DNA from: Photobacterium phosphoreum
Lineage (GTDB): Bacteria; Pseudomonadota; Gammaproteobacteria; Enterobacterales; Vibrionaceae
Assembly (NCBI RefSeq): GCF_002954725.1
Contig: NZ_MSCQ01000002.1
Coordinates: forward strand, 916,392 to 980,391
DNA length: 64,000 nucleotides
Reading direction: 5' to 3'
Numbering within the stretch: position 1 is the first letter of the stretch; the number at the start of each line of letters is the position of its first letter. The position numbers and the translations under genes are program-made. This document shows positions 7,184 through 15,590 of this stretch, in pieces. A model generated the notes under the pieces. The model was not told the DNA's origin. It searched no databases and worked only from the letters and a program-made list of their open reading frames with translations.

Positions 7184-10023
7184 GCGAGTGCTTCCTTAAT
7201 ATCAGTGGCGGTTACGGGTAAATGGTAAAAACGTTTATGGGTTATTTGGTAAAGGGCTTCGGTGACAGCAGCGACAATTGGGATCATCACCACTTCCGCA
7301 ATGCCTTTACGTTGATCTGAGTTATTAAATGGCGGCAAAATAGTATGATTCATCTGCCATACACCAACGTCAGTTGCTAAGGGCACCTGATAGCGATTCA
7401 GGTTCCACGTACCATTACCCGGACCTTCTTCACCTGGTGGTAAGTATTCGTGCAATACATGCCCGATACCCATCACTAAACCACCTTCAATTTGACCTTC
7501 AACTAACTCTTTGACGATCACTTTACCCGCATCGAGCCAAGTTTGAGTCGCGACAATTTCAACCTTGCCGGAGCCTTCTTCAACCGCTAATTCAACCAAT
7601 ACCGCACAAGGAGCGTAATACACCACCATCGCATTATTCAGTACCGTTGCAGGATAATTAACATTATTACGATCCAATAAATGCCAGCCACTGCTGGTCA
7701 TTAATTTTTTCTTATTCGCATCAGCGCCATGACCATATTTCACCGCCATTGCATCTAATTGATAGGTTTGTGTCTGCCCCTCAACGGTAAATTCAGCATC
7801 CACCCAACCCCAACGGTTAAATGTATGTACCATTGCTGCGGTCACTAACCCTTTTTGATGGACATGCTGCGCTAACATATCAAGAGGTAATGGTTCCATG
7901 CCTTTAGCACTTAACTTACCCTCAACCCAGACGGCATCTTCCATTGCGCCAAAATCCATCGCAGCCAGATCACCGCTGTAGTACAACTTACTCCAAATCG
8001 CTTTTGCAGCAGGCCATAAGCCATATTCAAAAATAACTTTGGCTGCATTTTCAGTCGCTTTTGATTGAAAGTAAGCCGATGTCGATGCAGATGATGCATA
8101 GGGAATGGTCGGTGTCCAACGCGGATTTTGTTGCATTTTATCTTGGTAGGCTTGGCTCATCGTAAACGGTGATTGAGTATTGATCATTTGGAGCGGATCC
8201 CAACCATGCACTTCAGCAAGGTTAATGGTATCGGCTGGACGACCAAAGTAATCAGCTAAAACAGCAGCTTGAGAGGTTTGTGCACCAGTGCCAATTTCAA
8301 CAGCAGAGATCCCCATCACTAACCGACCACTTTTATCCATCTCAATATAAGTTGAAGGTGCATCATCACCCGCACCATAATCTTTAGTACAGATGGCAAA
8401 ACCAGTACCAAAGCGTTTATTAGGATGTTTTGCTTCATAGGTTTTGCGACGTTGCTCACGCTGGGTCCACATCTCATGCTGCTGCGCTTGTTTTAATATT
8501 TCAGCATAATGTTCAGTACTGGTTGGTACCGCACCTTGGGTATTAAGTTGCCCCGTTTTAATCGCATTGCGCAGTCTTAAATCAATCGGATCAATATTGA
8601 GTAATTGCGCCGCTTCATTGACCATCATTTCCATGGCTGACATGGTTTGTAGAGTGCCAAAACCACGCATTGAACCTGAAGCTGGATTTTCAGATACATT
8701 AGCAACCGCAGTAATATCGTTTTTAGGGAAATAATAAATTGACTGCAATGCACTTGCGCCCACTTCAGCCACTACAGAGCTGAAGTTTTCACGACCGCCA
8801 CCATCAAGGATCATGTCACTCACAATACCTTGGAATTTACCGGTAGTTTTATCAATTGCTAACTGATTGTGCATGTTAAAGGGGTGACGTTTTAAACCTG
8901 ATTGAAATTGTTGAAAGCGATCATTCGCCATCCGTACAGGATGTTTGCTGTACATCACCGCTAGTAAGCCGTAGAAAGGCAATATAGAGTGATCTTTACC
9001 ACCAAAACCACCACCAATAAAAGGTGAATGCACCACTAAGTTTTTGACTTTTCCAGCAAGAGGCCCATTGTTAAGCATCATGGTTGCAAAACCAAAGAAA
9101 TTACTTGGTGATTGTGAAGAAGGGATCGTGTGCATGGTCTGTGTTTTAGGATCAAACCAACCATTAAAGCATTCAGGCTCTAAGAACATCGGATCAATAA
9201 ATTGGGTTTGATAAGTACGATCTAATACAAAATTATTATCATCATGTAAGCTGGCTTTAATATCATTCGCAACTGCCATTTGTTGCTCTAATGCTGAACC
9301 TAAAGGATTAGACTGTGGCCAAAATGGTTTATGGTCAACATAGTTAGGGAAGTTAACCCCATTTTTTAGTGGGCTGTATTTATCAGGCAATACACCTTCA
9401 GCATTGCCTTGCTCACGCGTAATTCGCCACACACCCCAAGGGTCTTTCTCTGCAGCAACTAAAGGTTGTTGCTTGCCATATTTAATAATTTCACGATTAA
9501 ATTGCAACGTATTTTTAGCGCGATGATAAGTGAGAAAATCATCAAAAATAAGTAACATCACCGCCTGACCGATATAATCAGGCATTGCGCCCTCAGCCAC
9601 TAACATATTGGTGCCATAAAATTGCGGTAATTCAATTTTATCTTTGATCAAGGTTGCTGCGGTAACAATATTACTTGGCTGAGCATTCGCCGCTAATAAA
9701 CTTAAATCAACACCTTGATAAATACGATCAGCGCGATCGGCTCGAATATAAAAAGCCCATGATTGCTCACTTGGCCAACCATCAATATCCGTTGATCGCA
9801 AATCACGCCCATAAACTTTTTCGCCAGTCACTTTTGCAATAGCGTCACTACGAAAACGTACTTTAAAATCAGATTTCCAAGATGCGGCTAATTCCGGAGC
9901 GACTAAACTATTACTACCATCTAAATTAAGATTAAATCGGGCTAAAGCGGGAACGGTATAAACACAAATACCAGCGATGATACCATGCTTAATAAAACTC
10001 CTTCGCGAAAGTTCCATTGACAT
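7180..10023 (-). CDS. Tat-exported molybdopterin-binding large subunit (IorB/aldehyde oxidoreductase type)
   Basis: First gene of the operon; ATG at 10023 follows AGGAG by 7 bases. The 947 residues start with a twin-arginine signal (SRRSFIK at residues 6-12, then a hydrophobic stretch to ALA). The Mo-binding motifs of the periplasmic isoquinoline 1-oxidoreductase/aldehyde dehydrogenase beta group are visible: GGGFGGKDH, MRGFGT, and the catalytic-Glu region KGIAEVV with E910. These enzymes hydroxylate aldehydes or N-heterocycles with water as oxygen source. The substrate cannot be read from sequence; an aldehyde is the commonest case with a triheme cytochrome partner. The five-gene set (enzyme, Fe-S, cytochrome, XdhC, MocA) is self-contained. 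Confidence 0.88.
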   Translation of the reverse strand: MSMELSRRSFIKHGIIAGICVYTVPALARFNLNLDGSNSLVAPELAASWKSDFKVRFRSDAIAKVTGEKVYGRDLRSTDIDGWPSEQSWAFYIRADRADRIYQGVDLSLLAANAQPSNIVTAATLIKDKIELPQFYGTNMLVAEGAMPDYIGQAVMLLIFDDFLTYHRAKNTLQFNREIIKYGKQQPLVAAEKDPWGVWRITREQGNAEGVLPDKYSPLKNGVNFPNYVDHKPFWPQSNPLGSALEQQMAVANDIKASLHDDNNFVLDRTYQTQFIDPMFLEPECFNGWFDPKTQTMHTIPSSQSPSNFFGFATMMLNNGPLAGKVKNLVVHSPFIGGGFGGKDHSILPFYGLLAVMYSKHPVRMANDRFQQFQSGLKRHPFNMHNQLAIDKTTGKFQGIVSDMILDGGGRENFSSVVAEVGASALQSIYYFPKNDITAVANVSENPASGSMRGFGTLQTMSAMEMMVNEAAQLLNIDPIDLRLRNAIKTGQLNTQGAVPTSTEHYAEILKQAQQHEMWTQREQRRKTYEAKHPNKRFGTGFAICTKDYGAGDDAPSTYIEMDKSGRLVMGISAVEIGTGAQTSQAAVLADYFGRPADTINLAEVHGWDPLQMINTQSPFTMSQAYQDKMQQNPRWTPTIPYASSASTSAYFQSKATENAAKVIFEYGLWPAAKAIWSKLYYSGDLAAMDFGAMEDAVWVEGKLSAKGMEPLPLDMLAQHVHQKGLVTAAMVHTFNRWGWVDAEFTVEGQTQTYQLDAMAVKYGHGADANKKKLMTSSGWHLLDRNNVNYPATVLNNAMVVYYAPCAVLVELAVEEGSGKVEIVATQTWLDAGKVIVKELVEGQIEGGLVMGIGHVLHEYLPPGEEGPGNGTWNLNRYQVPLATDVGVWQMNHTILPPFNNSDQRKGIAEVVMIPIVAAVTEALYQITHKRFYHLPVTATDIKEALA

Positions 10024-10549
10024 GATTAACTCCTTTTGATTTTAATTATATTTTTTATAAGTTATTTCAAGACAATAGTTATGTTTATTAGATACACCCC
10101 TTAATTAATAACAGGAACATAAAATAACGATAATATTGCCAAAAAACAGCGACTCACACACAACAAACATGCTTTACATTCGTCATTTTATACCCACGCC
10201 AAATATAAACAATAACCTATTAAGAACGCGTCAGAGAATATCTATTCAAATAAAAATAACACCAAAGGAAAAACAGTCAAAAACTAACACAATCAAGACA
10301 ATGCAATTCATATAAGGTATTTTTTCTTATTATTTTAACCCTGAAATTTTCATATTTACAAATACCATGAGATCTTCCTCACAAAAATAAAATAACCTTT
10401 ATTAATATTGATTTATAAGTTATCAACTTAATCGATGAGAATGGTTCTTTCAATCACGCTTAAATGATAGATAATAAAAAAGGATAAGTGATTAAACTTA
10501 TCCTTTTTTATTATTTATAAACGAAACAATGACATTCTATCTCGAGATA
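10024..10549. other. intergenic region between dps terminator and the molybdenum operon, 526 bp
   Basis: AT-rich and without coding frames I would support. It must hold the promoter of the molybdenum hydroxylase operon (right-to-left) in its left part and the dps terminator at 10476-10509. I see no clear operator. Confidence 0.5.
10476..10509 (-). terminator. intrinsic terminator of dps
   Basis: AAAAAGGATAAGT (10477-10489) and ACTTATCCTTTTT (10496-10508) form a 13-bp stem with a 6-base loop, ending in a U-run when read on the minus strand. Confidence 0.85.
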
Positions 10550-11086
10550 TCAATGACGGTATGATTCATAAAGGAACCAGACACGGCGTTCGGTTTCATC
10601 AATCCAATTATCAATCATACTCACTGAAGAAAAATCATTACGTTCATCACATAAAATGTGTGCAGCACGAAGTTCAGCGGCTAACTGTTTATTATCTTCA
10701 CACAATTCAGCAAGCATATCAGCAGGTTCAACATAATCGGCATCATTATCTAAAATACGCTGCATCCGTGATATTTCACCAATTGATCGTATTGTTCGAC
10801 CGCCAATTTTACGTGCACGTTCAGCAATGTCATCAGTCATCGCAAATAATTGTGCACTTTGTTCATCTAACATTAAATGGTAATCGCGGAAATGCGCGCC
10901 ACTCATATGCCAATGGAAATTCTTGGTCTTCATGTAAATAGCAAACACATCAGCTAAAATTGCGGTCAATGCACCACTGATCTCTTTAGTCGCGTCTACA
11001 CATAAATCGGTAGGTGTGGCTAGAGGACGAGTAAGGTGCTGTTTTGCATCTTCAATTTGAACGTCATTCAAGATTGTAGTACTCAT
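10550..11086 (-). CDS. dps: Dps-family ferritin-like protein
   Basis: The 178 residues have the Dps four-helix pattern with an N-terminal tail. Ferroxidase ligands of the dodecamer interface are in place: H58 in NFHWHMSG, H70 and D74 in DYHLMLDE, and D85 and E89 in DDIAERAR. Dps stores iron using peroxide as oxidant and protects DNA in stationary phase; the long N-terminal tail before the first helix would be the DNA-contact region, though it is not very Lys/Arg-rich. The ribosome site AAGGAAAAG precedes the ATG. It is monocistronic with its own terminator and is divergent from the peptidase gene at 11340. OxyR or RpoS control is expected from the family, but I cannot show a site. Confidence 0.92.
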   Translation of the reverse strand: MSTTILNDVQIEDAKQHLTRPLATPTDLCVDATKEISGALTAILADVFAIYMKTKNFHWHMSGAHFRDYHLMLDEQSAQLFAMTDDIAERARKIGGRTIRSIGEISRMQRILDNDADYVEPADMLAELCEDNKQLAAELRAAHILCDERNDFSSVSMIDNWIDETERRVWFLYESYRH

Positions 11087-11339
11087 CGTCTTTTCCTTAG
11101 TAATAAATTTGTGAACATCATTACTATAGGCCGTTATATTTGTATGACAATAACCTTTGACAGCAGATTAATGCAACATAAATTTACTATCTTACCGCTT
11201 AATCAACCGCCACATCCTTCAGTATAATTGTTAATTTATCTATTTCTGTGACCCAATGATTAGATTATATTTGCTTAAATATAATCATCTGTTTACCCTC
11301 TAAAAATAAACAAATCAATAACAATGAATAGGTACAGCA

Positions 11340-12263
11340 ATGGATAATTCAGTTGAATACGTAATTGGTACGCCTGGAATAAAATGGGGCGCAACAGAAA
11401 AAGCTGCATGGCTAGCACAGACGACCATTAAACGTAGCTATCTCGAGCAAGTTGTCGCCAAAGTTCACGCGTTAAGTGAAAAATTCGATGTTGAACAATA
11501 TGGTGCATTATCTTATGCGTCAGAAAAATACCCACTGTTTGCGATTAAAACCCATAATTGGGATAAAACTAAACCCACAGTACTTGTTACTGGTGGTATT
11601 CATGGTTATGAAACCAGTGGTGTTCATGGCGCATTAGCTTTTCTAGCACTCAAAGCCGAACAATACAGTGCTGACTTTAATATTCTCGTTGTGCCTTGTG
11701 TTAGTCCATGGGGATATGAAACGATTAATCGTTGGAACCCAAATGCAGTCGATCCTAACCGCTCATTTTATGCGAATAGCCCAGCAGAAGAATCGGCAGC
11801 ATTAATGAAGCTCGTTCAAGCTCAGAATACACATTTCCTGGCTCACCTTGATTTACATGAAACTACAGACAGCGATGAAAGTGAGTTTAGGCCTGCACTT
11901 GCAGCTCGTGATGGTCAAGAATATATAGCAGATATCGTACCTGATGGTTTTTATGGCGTTGGCGATACTGAAAACCCTCAAGATGATTTTCAAAAAGCCA
12001 TTATTGATTCGGTACGTCATGTTACTCATATTGCGCCAGCAGATAGTGACGGTAATATTATTGGTGAGCCGATCACTCAAGAAGGGGTTATTAATTATCC
12101 ACTAAAAGCATTAGGGCTATGCGCTAGCGTAACGGATGCTGAATACACCTCGACGACCGAAGTCTACCCTGATAGCCCTCGCGTTACCGATAATGAATGT
12201 AATTTAGCCCAAGTTGCTGCGATCGTCGGGGCACTTGAGTATTTAAAACTGCACCAGTCGTAA
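11340..12263 (+). CDS. M14-family zinc metallopeptidase / deacylase-like protein
   Basis: The 307 residues contain the zinc-site motifs of M14 enzymes: GGIHGYETSG (His and Glu ligands) and HLDLHETT (third His), plus NRWNPNAVDPNRSFY, the substrate-binding Asn-Arg region. There is no signal peptide, so it is expected in the cytosol. The family includes carboxypeptidases and amidases; a small-peptide or acyl amino acid substrate is likely, but I cannot name it. It is divergent from dps and lies 64 bp before ogt in the same direction, so the two may share a transcript. It differs clearly from the AstE-like protein at 2624. Confidence 0.75.
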   Translation: MDNSVEYVIGTPGIKWGATEKAAWLAQTTIKRSYLEQVVAKVHALSEKFDVEQYGALSYASEKYPLFAIKTHNWDKTKPTVLVTGGIHGYETSGVHGALAFLALKAEQYSADFNILVVPCVSPWGYETINRWNPNAVDPNRSFYANSPAEESAALMKLVQAQNTHFLAHLDLHETTDSDESEFRPALAARDGQEYIADIVPDGFYGVGDTENPQDDFQKAIIDSVRHVTHIAPADSDGNIIGEPITQEGVINYPLKALGLCASVTDAEYTSTTEVYPDSPRVTDNECNLAQVAAIVGALEYLKLHQS

Positions 12264-12285
12264 GCTCTTTTTATCCATTTTTAAA

Positions 12286-12315
12286 CGCGCTAGACTGACT
12301 ATTTAGTGTAGCGCG
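12286..12315. repeat. inverted repeat before ogt
   Basis: CGCGCTA (12286-12292) and TAGCGCG (12309-12315) can extend by an internal ACT/AGT pairing. It ends at the GAAGG ribosome site of ogt, so it could be an operator or a translation-modulating hairpin. Confidence 0.35.
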
Positions 12316-12327
12316 AAGGTTTTTATT

Positions 12328-12804
12328 ATGTGCATTTACTTCCATACGATGGATTCACCCATTGGATGCTTAACACTGTACGCTACTGACCATGCGTTAA
12401 CAGCTATCCTCTATCAAGATCAAACACCACAACCTGAAACAGCAACTTACATGCCACAACACCCATTATTAGTTGAATGTAAACAACAATTACAACAATA
12501 TTTCGCAGGGACTCGCCAACAATTTGATTTACCCTTAGCACCTAAAGGTACTGATTTTCAGCAACGAGTATGGCAATCGTTAGGCACAATCCCATATGGT
12601 GTGTGTTGGAGTTATCAGCAACTCGCTATCTCAATTGGTAATATTAAAGCTTGCCAAGCGGTTGGAATGGCAAACAGTAAAAATCCATTATCTATCATTA
12701 TTCCCTGTCATCGAGTGATTGGGAAAAATGGAAAATTAACTGGTTATGCTGGCGGTTTAGATAAAAAACAAACATTACTAGAACTTGAAAAAAATAATGT
12801 TTAA
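12328..12804 (+). CDS. ogt: methylated-DNA--protein-cysteine methyltransferase
   Basis: The 158 residues correspond to Ogt. The alkyl-acceptor motif IPCHRVIG is present with C127 as acceptor, preceded by the helix-turn-helix with the arginine-finger-equivalent region and AVGMANSKNP. The protein removes methyl groups from O6-methylguanine in a suicidal reaction, so it acts in the cytosol on DNA. There is no AdaA domain, so this is not the regulatory Ada protein. The ATG follows GAAGG. The stop codon overlaps the convergent gene's stop (shared TTAA at 12801-12804), so no terminator separates them. Confidence 0.93.
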   Translation: MCIYFHTMDSPIGCLTLYATDHALTAILYQDQTPQPETATYMPQHPLLVECKQQLQQYFAGTRQQFDLPLAPKGTDFQQRVWQSLGTIPYGVCWSYQQLAISIGNIKACQAVGMANSKNPLSIIIPCHRVIGKNGKLTGYAGGLDKKQTLLELEKNNV

Positions 12805-13022
12805 TTCCAACCAATCAGCCATGTTTGATCGTCTTTTAAATCTTGCCACTCAATATCATAAAGTCGATTGGTCATTATTGCTTGAATAACACACTTTTCG
12901 ACTTGTTGATTATCATTAAATAATACCGTGACTATCTCAAAATGCTTTTCTTTATTATCCACAACCACTTTCGTCCATTTGCTATGAAGTAATGCTTTTG
13001 GGTTCACTGGATTAGCCATCAT
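12801..13022 (-). CDS. small TIGR02450-like conserved protein
   Basis: Start set at ATG 13022, which overlaps the upstream gene's stop (TAATG) with AGGA 6 bases before; this gives 73 residues. The sequence NPKALLHSKWTK at the N-terminus and IEWQDLKDDQTWLIGW at the C-terminus match the Trp-rich small family known as TIGR02450, whose function is unknown. It is soluble, with no signal. It is translationally coupled to the HAD phosphatase upstream, so the two proteins are probably co-expressed. The gene ends head-on with ogt. Confidence 0.75.
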   Translation of the reverse strand: MMANPVNPKALLHSKWTKVVVDNKEKHFEIVTVLFNDNQQVEKCVIQAIMTNRLYDIEWQDLKDDQTWLIGWN

Positions 13023-13681
13023 TAATTTCCTGACTGGATACAAGACTCTACCCTATCATGCTCTTGCGACAACAGATATGCTTGTTCACGTAAAATCTGT
13101 GTCAAGCCACCTAACCGTTGAACCACCATTGAGGCTTGCAGAGTAAATGGTAAATCTTCACCATTGGTCACTAAACACGATGGCATATTAGCGCGAAAAG
13201 CCGCATCTAAATCATAAACATAATCACCAACATAGAGTATATTTTGCGGTGCTAATTGCCATTGTTTAGCAATATCGAGGAGTGCATCAGGAGCGGGTTT
13301 AGGGGGAAACTCTTCACGTGAAACAATACGTTCAAATTGCAGTTGATGATGATTTATTTTCAACATTGCAGCTTGCGCGCAATTACGTGTTACAACGGCA
13401 GTGGGGATTTTTTGTTGGTGCAGATAAGCCAGTAAGCTTTTACATTCAGGCATAATCGTTGATTGACGGGCATCGGCTAATTCATGCTCAATCACTTTAT
13501 TTTCGAGCTGTGTTCGTAATGAAAGATCAGAGATATCATCAATATACCCTAATAAATCAGTATCAGCTGTACAGCCTAATTGCTGACGTAACCAATCAAA
13601 ATCTAATGCGGAACTCACCAGAGTATTATCTAAATCAAAAATAACACCATTAATCATATTACAAGGGATAGGCGTGTACAT
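13022..13681 (-). CDS. HAD-superfamily phosphatase (phosphoglycolate phosphatase-like)
   Basis: Start chosen at ATG 13681 (GGAG 6-7 bases upstream; the longer frame adds a hydrophobic leader unlike the family), giving 219 residues. HAD motifs: D16 and D18 in FDLDNTLV, the Thr of motif II in AVVTRN, the Lys of motif III in PPKPAPDALL, and motif IV VGDYVYDLDAA. The cap region at ~25-100 makes it a subclass IA (Gph/PGMB-type) phosphatase acting in the cytosol on a small phosphorylated metabolite. The substrate is not predictable. Coupled to the TIGR02450-like gene downstream. Confidence 0.8.
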   Translation of the reverse strand: MYTPIPCNMINGVIFDLDNTLVSSALDFDWLRQQLGCTADTDLLGYIDDISDLSLRTQLENKVIEHELADARQSTIMPECKSLLAYLHQQKIPTAVVTRNCAQAAMLKINHHQLQFERIVSREEFPPKPAPDALLDIAKQWQLAPQNILYVGDYVYDLDAAFRANMPSCLVTNGEDLPFTLQASMVVQRLGGLTQILREQAYLLSQEHDRVESCIQSGN

Positions 13682-13791
13682 CTCATTCTCCATCATCAAC
13701 AAAACAACCCTAACCAGTGTAAGAGCATATGCACTTAATGGCAACGTTGAGCAGTGAATTCAGCGAGTACGATCACGTCTTCTGTTATACA

Positions 13792-13820
13792 TCAAGCTAC
13801 TTTATAAAACAGTAGCTTGA
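13792..13820 (-). terminator. stem-loop downstream of the nan operon
   Basis: TCAAGCTACT (13792-13801) and AGTAGCTTGA (13811-13820) form a perfect 10-bp stem with a 9-base loop just after nanM. No long U-run follows, so termination may be weak or the hairpin may be a 3' end stabiliser. Confidence 0.6.
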
Positions 13821-13839
13821 CGTTAAAGTTATCACCAGA

Positions 13840-14997
13840 TTAATCGATAATACTCACATCCGATTGCTCATAACGTAACATATACACTTTCGATTGTGGT
13901 TTACCCGTGGCATTTTCTCCACCGACCATTAACACCCCAGCAGGAGTAGAGAAAGATGCGCCATATGCTAACCCTTGTGGTAATTTTGTGGACGCTAACG
14001 CCCATTTATCACCACGATAAGTATAAATATCTTCACTCCAATGTTTACTTAAACCATCATGTGCAAACCAATCACCTTGCTCGGCTTTTCCTCTGGCACC
14101 AATAAAGTTTGCGCCACCTGCGACAATCAATGCGCCTTCATTTTTACCAGCATAAGCACCCGCAACACCTTCTTGTAATTGACCATTAGCCGCATCAGGT
14201 AATGATGCTAACTGTTGCCAATCGACTTGTGAGCCTTTAATGGTTACCGCTTTCACCATTGGCGTACGTAAGCCTGGTTTAATTTCACCGCTAATTAAAG
14301 TAATGCGCTCCCCTTCCCCAACTAATGCAGCACCACAATTAGCTAAATAAGGGCTATTACCTTTTGTTGACCAATTATTAGTATCGGTATTATAAATCTG
14401 AATTGCTTGATTCCATTGATAATCTTCTGGTGCTCGTTGCATAAAATCAGTGACTGTTTGTTGCCATTTCTGTGGTTCAGTGTCTTTATCAATGGTTGAA
14501 ACAGCATGTAAATATTGATCAAATTGCTGCTTATTATAGCCACCAAAAATTGCAATTTCTGTTTGATTTAAAGGATAAGCTGACGCTCCTAATAACCCAA
14601 CGGGAGTACGGGTGTTTTGTTTGCTCCACGTATTGTTATTAATATCGTAAACATAGACACTATCAAAAATAACCGGGGCTTTATCTGTTGACTCAACTTT
14701 TCCAGATCCAGAAAATACATAAATCTTCCCTGCCACAGCAGCAGCCGTTGCCTGATCAGGAACCGGACCGATAAAATCAGCCAATTTTTTCCATTGCGGT
14801 TTACTGCTAGCGGTATCCATCGCATAGAATGACTGACCCGCAGCACCTAAACCGACAAAAACCATATTATCAGTCTGGGCGCTGATACCGTTCTTAATCG
14901 GTTGCGGTAAATCAGGCCATAACTGCTCAGCCATAACGCTAGTTGATAAAGATAATAAGGAACACACCATTGCGAATCGAGTACATGACTTTTTCAT
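13840..14997 (-). CDS. nanM: N-acetylneuraminate epimerase NanM, periplasmic Kelch protein
   Basis: The 385 residues start with a signal peptide (MKKSCTRFA..., cleavage near VMA-EQ) and continue with Kelch-type blades (repeated GG-x-N/Y and W at regular spacing), opening with WPDLPQPIKNGISA as in E. coli NanM/YjhT. NanM speeds conversion of alpha-sialic acid, released by sialidases, to the beta-anomer, which helps uptake and sensing in the periplasm. It is the last gene of the nanE-nanK-siaT-nanQ-nanM operon. Length and motifs match the family; function is well supported by context. Confidence 0.92.
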   Translation of the reverse strand: MKKSCTRFAMVCSLLSLSTSVMAEQLWPDLPQPIKNGISAQTDNMVFVGLGAAGQSFYAMDTASSKPQWKKLADFIGPVPDQATAAAVAGKIYVFSGSGKVESTDKAPVIFDSVYVYDINNNTWSKQNTRTPVGLLGASAYPLNQTEIAIFGGYNKQQFDQYLHAVSTIDKDTEPQKWQQTVTDFMQRAPEDYQWNQAIQIYNTDTNNWSTKGNSPYLANCGAALVGEGERITLISGEIKPGLRTPMVKAVTIKGSQVDWQQLASLPDAANGQLQEGVAGAYAGKNEGALIVAGGANFIGARGKAEQGDWFAHDGLSKHWSEDIYTYRGDKWALASTKLPQGLAYGASFSTPAGVLMVGGENATGKPQSKVYMLRYEQSDVSIID

Positions 14998-15051
14998 AAC
15001 ATCTCCAATAAATGCAAATAATCATTACAATCACAGCAACACACGGCTTAA

Positions 15052-15513
15052 CTACAAACAATCTTTATGGATTTTAATGACCACCTTCTTTATCGCCGTC
15101 GGGGCTGTAATCACGCAACCAGGTTTATGTGGCTGTTGCGGGAAAATAGCTAAAAACATTCCCGGCTTTAATAACAAAGAACTGGTGTTTGGCATCGTCT
15201 CAACTAATGCAAAATCATTATCGATGTCATAATCCGTTGCCGGTACACATCCCACTAAATTTAATGACACATCGATGCGTTCTTCACCACTGATTAAATA
15301 TTGAAAATCGATATATTGTTGGTGTACTTCGCCTTGTTTATTAGCCGCGGCTTGGGTTTCAAAACTCATCACATTGGCAAACATACGCTCACCATCAATT
15401 TCATAACGGCCGTTTGCTAATGCCGCTAGATCATGACTATTAATAAACGCTATCGCTTGCTGAAATGCGCTAGGAAACATGGCTAGCGGTTGTTTAATAT
15501 CACCAAAAATCAT
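15052..15513 (-). CDS. nanQ: YhcH/YjgK/YiaL-family cupin, N-acetylneuraminate anomerase NanQ
   Basis: The 153 residues are a beta-sandwich cupin-like protein of the YhcH family, with the metal-site signature around QYIDFQYLISGEERIDV and the histidine-bearing AIFPQQPHKPG. NanQ (YhcH) accelerates ring-opening/anomer exchange of sialic acid in the cytosol, in parallel with periplasmic NanM. Its position between the sialic acid transporter and nanM supports this assignment over the related YiaL proteins of other sugar operons. Confidence 0.88.
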   Translation of the reverse strand: MIFGDIKQPLAMFPSAFQQAIAFINSHDLAALANGRYEIDGERMFANVMSFETQAAANKQGEVHQQYIDFQYLISGEERIDVSLNLVGCVPATDYDIDNDFALVETMPNTSSLLLKPGMFLAIFPQQPHKPGCVITAPTAIKKVVIKIHKDCL

Positions 15514-15529
15514 TGTGTTATCCTTTTTG

Positions 15530-15560
15530 AAAGCGGAAAAGTATCAATCTTCTCCGCTTT
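15530..15560 (-). repeat. intercistronic stem-loop between siaT and nanQ
   Basis: AAAGCGGA (15530-15537) and TCCGCTTT (15553-15560), with further AAAG/CTT pairing inside. On the minus-strand mRNA it follows siaT and precedes the nanQ ribosome site without a U-run, so it may set 3' end stability or relative expression rather than terminate. Confidence 0.5.
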
Positions 15561-15590
15561 GTTTTAAGTTTATTGTTAACCGCTCCAGCA

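Noticed and set aside
10561..10941. Plus-strand open frame of 126 codons opposite dps
   Set aside because: It is antisense to dps, which has a full family match and ribosome site; the frame's protein is low-complexity His/Gln/Tyr and has no family.
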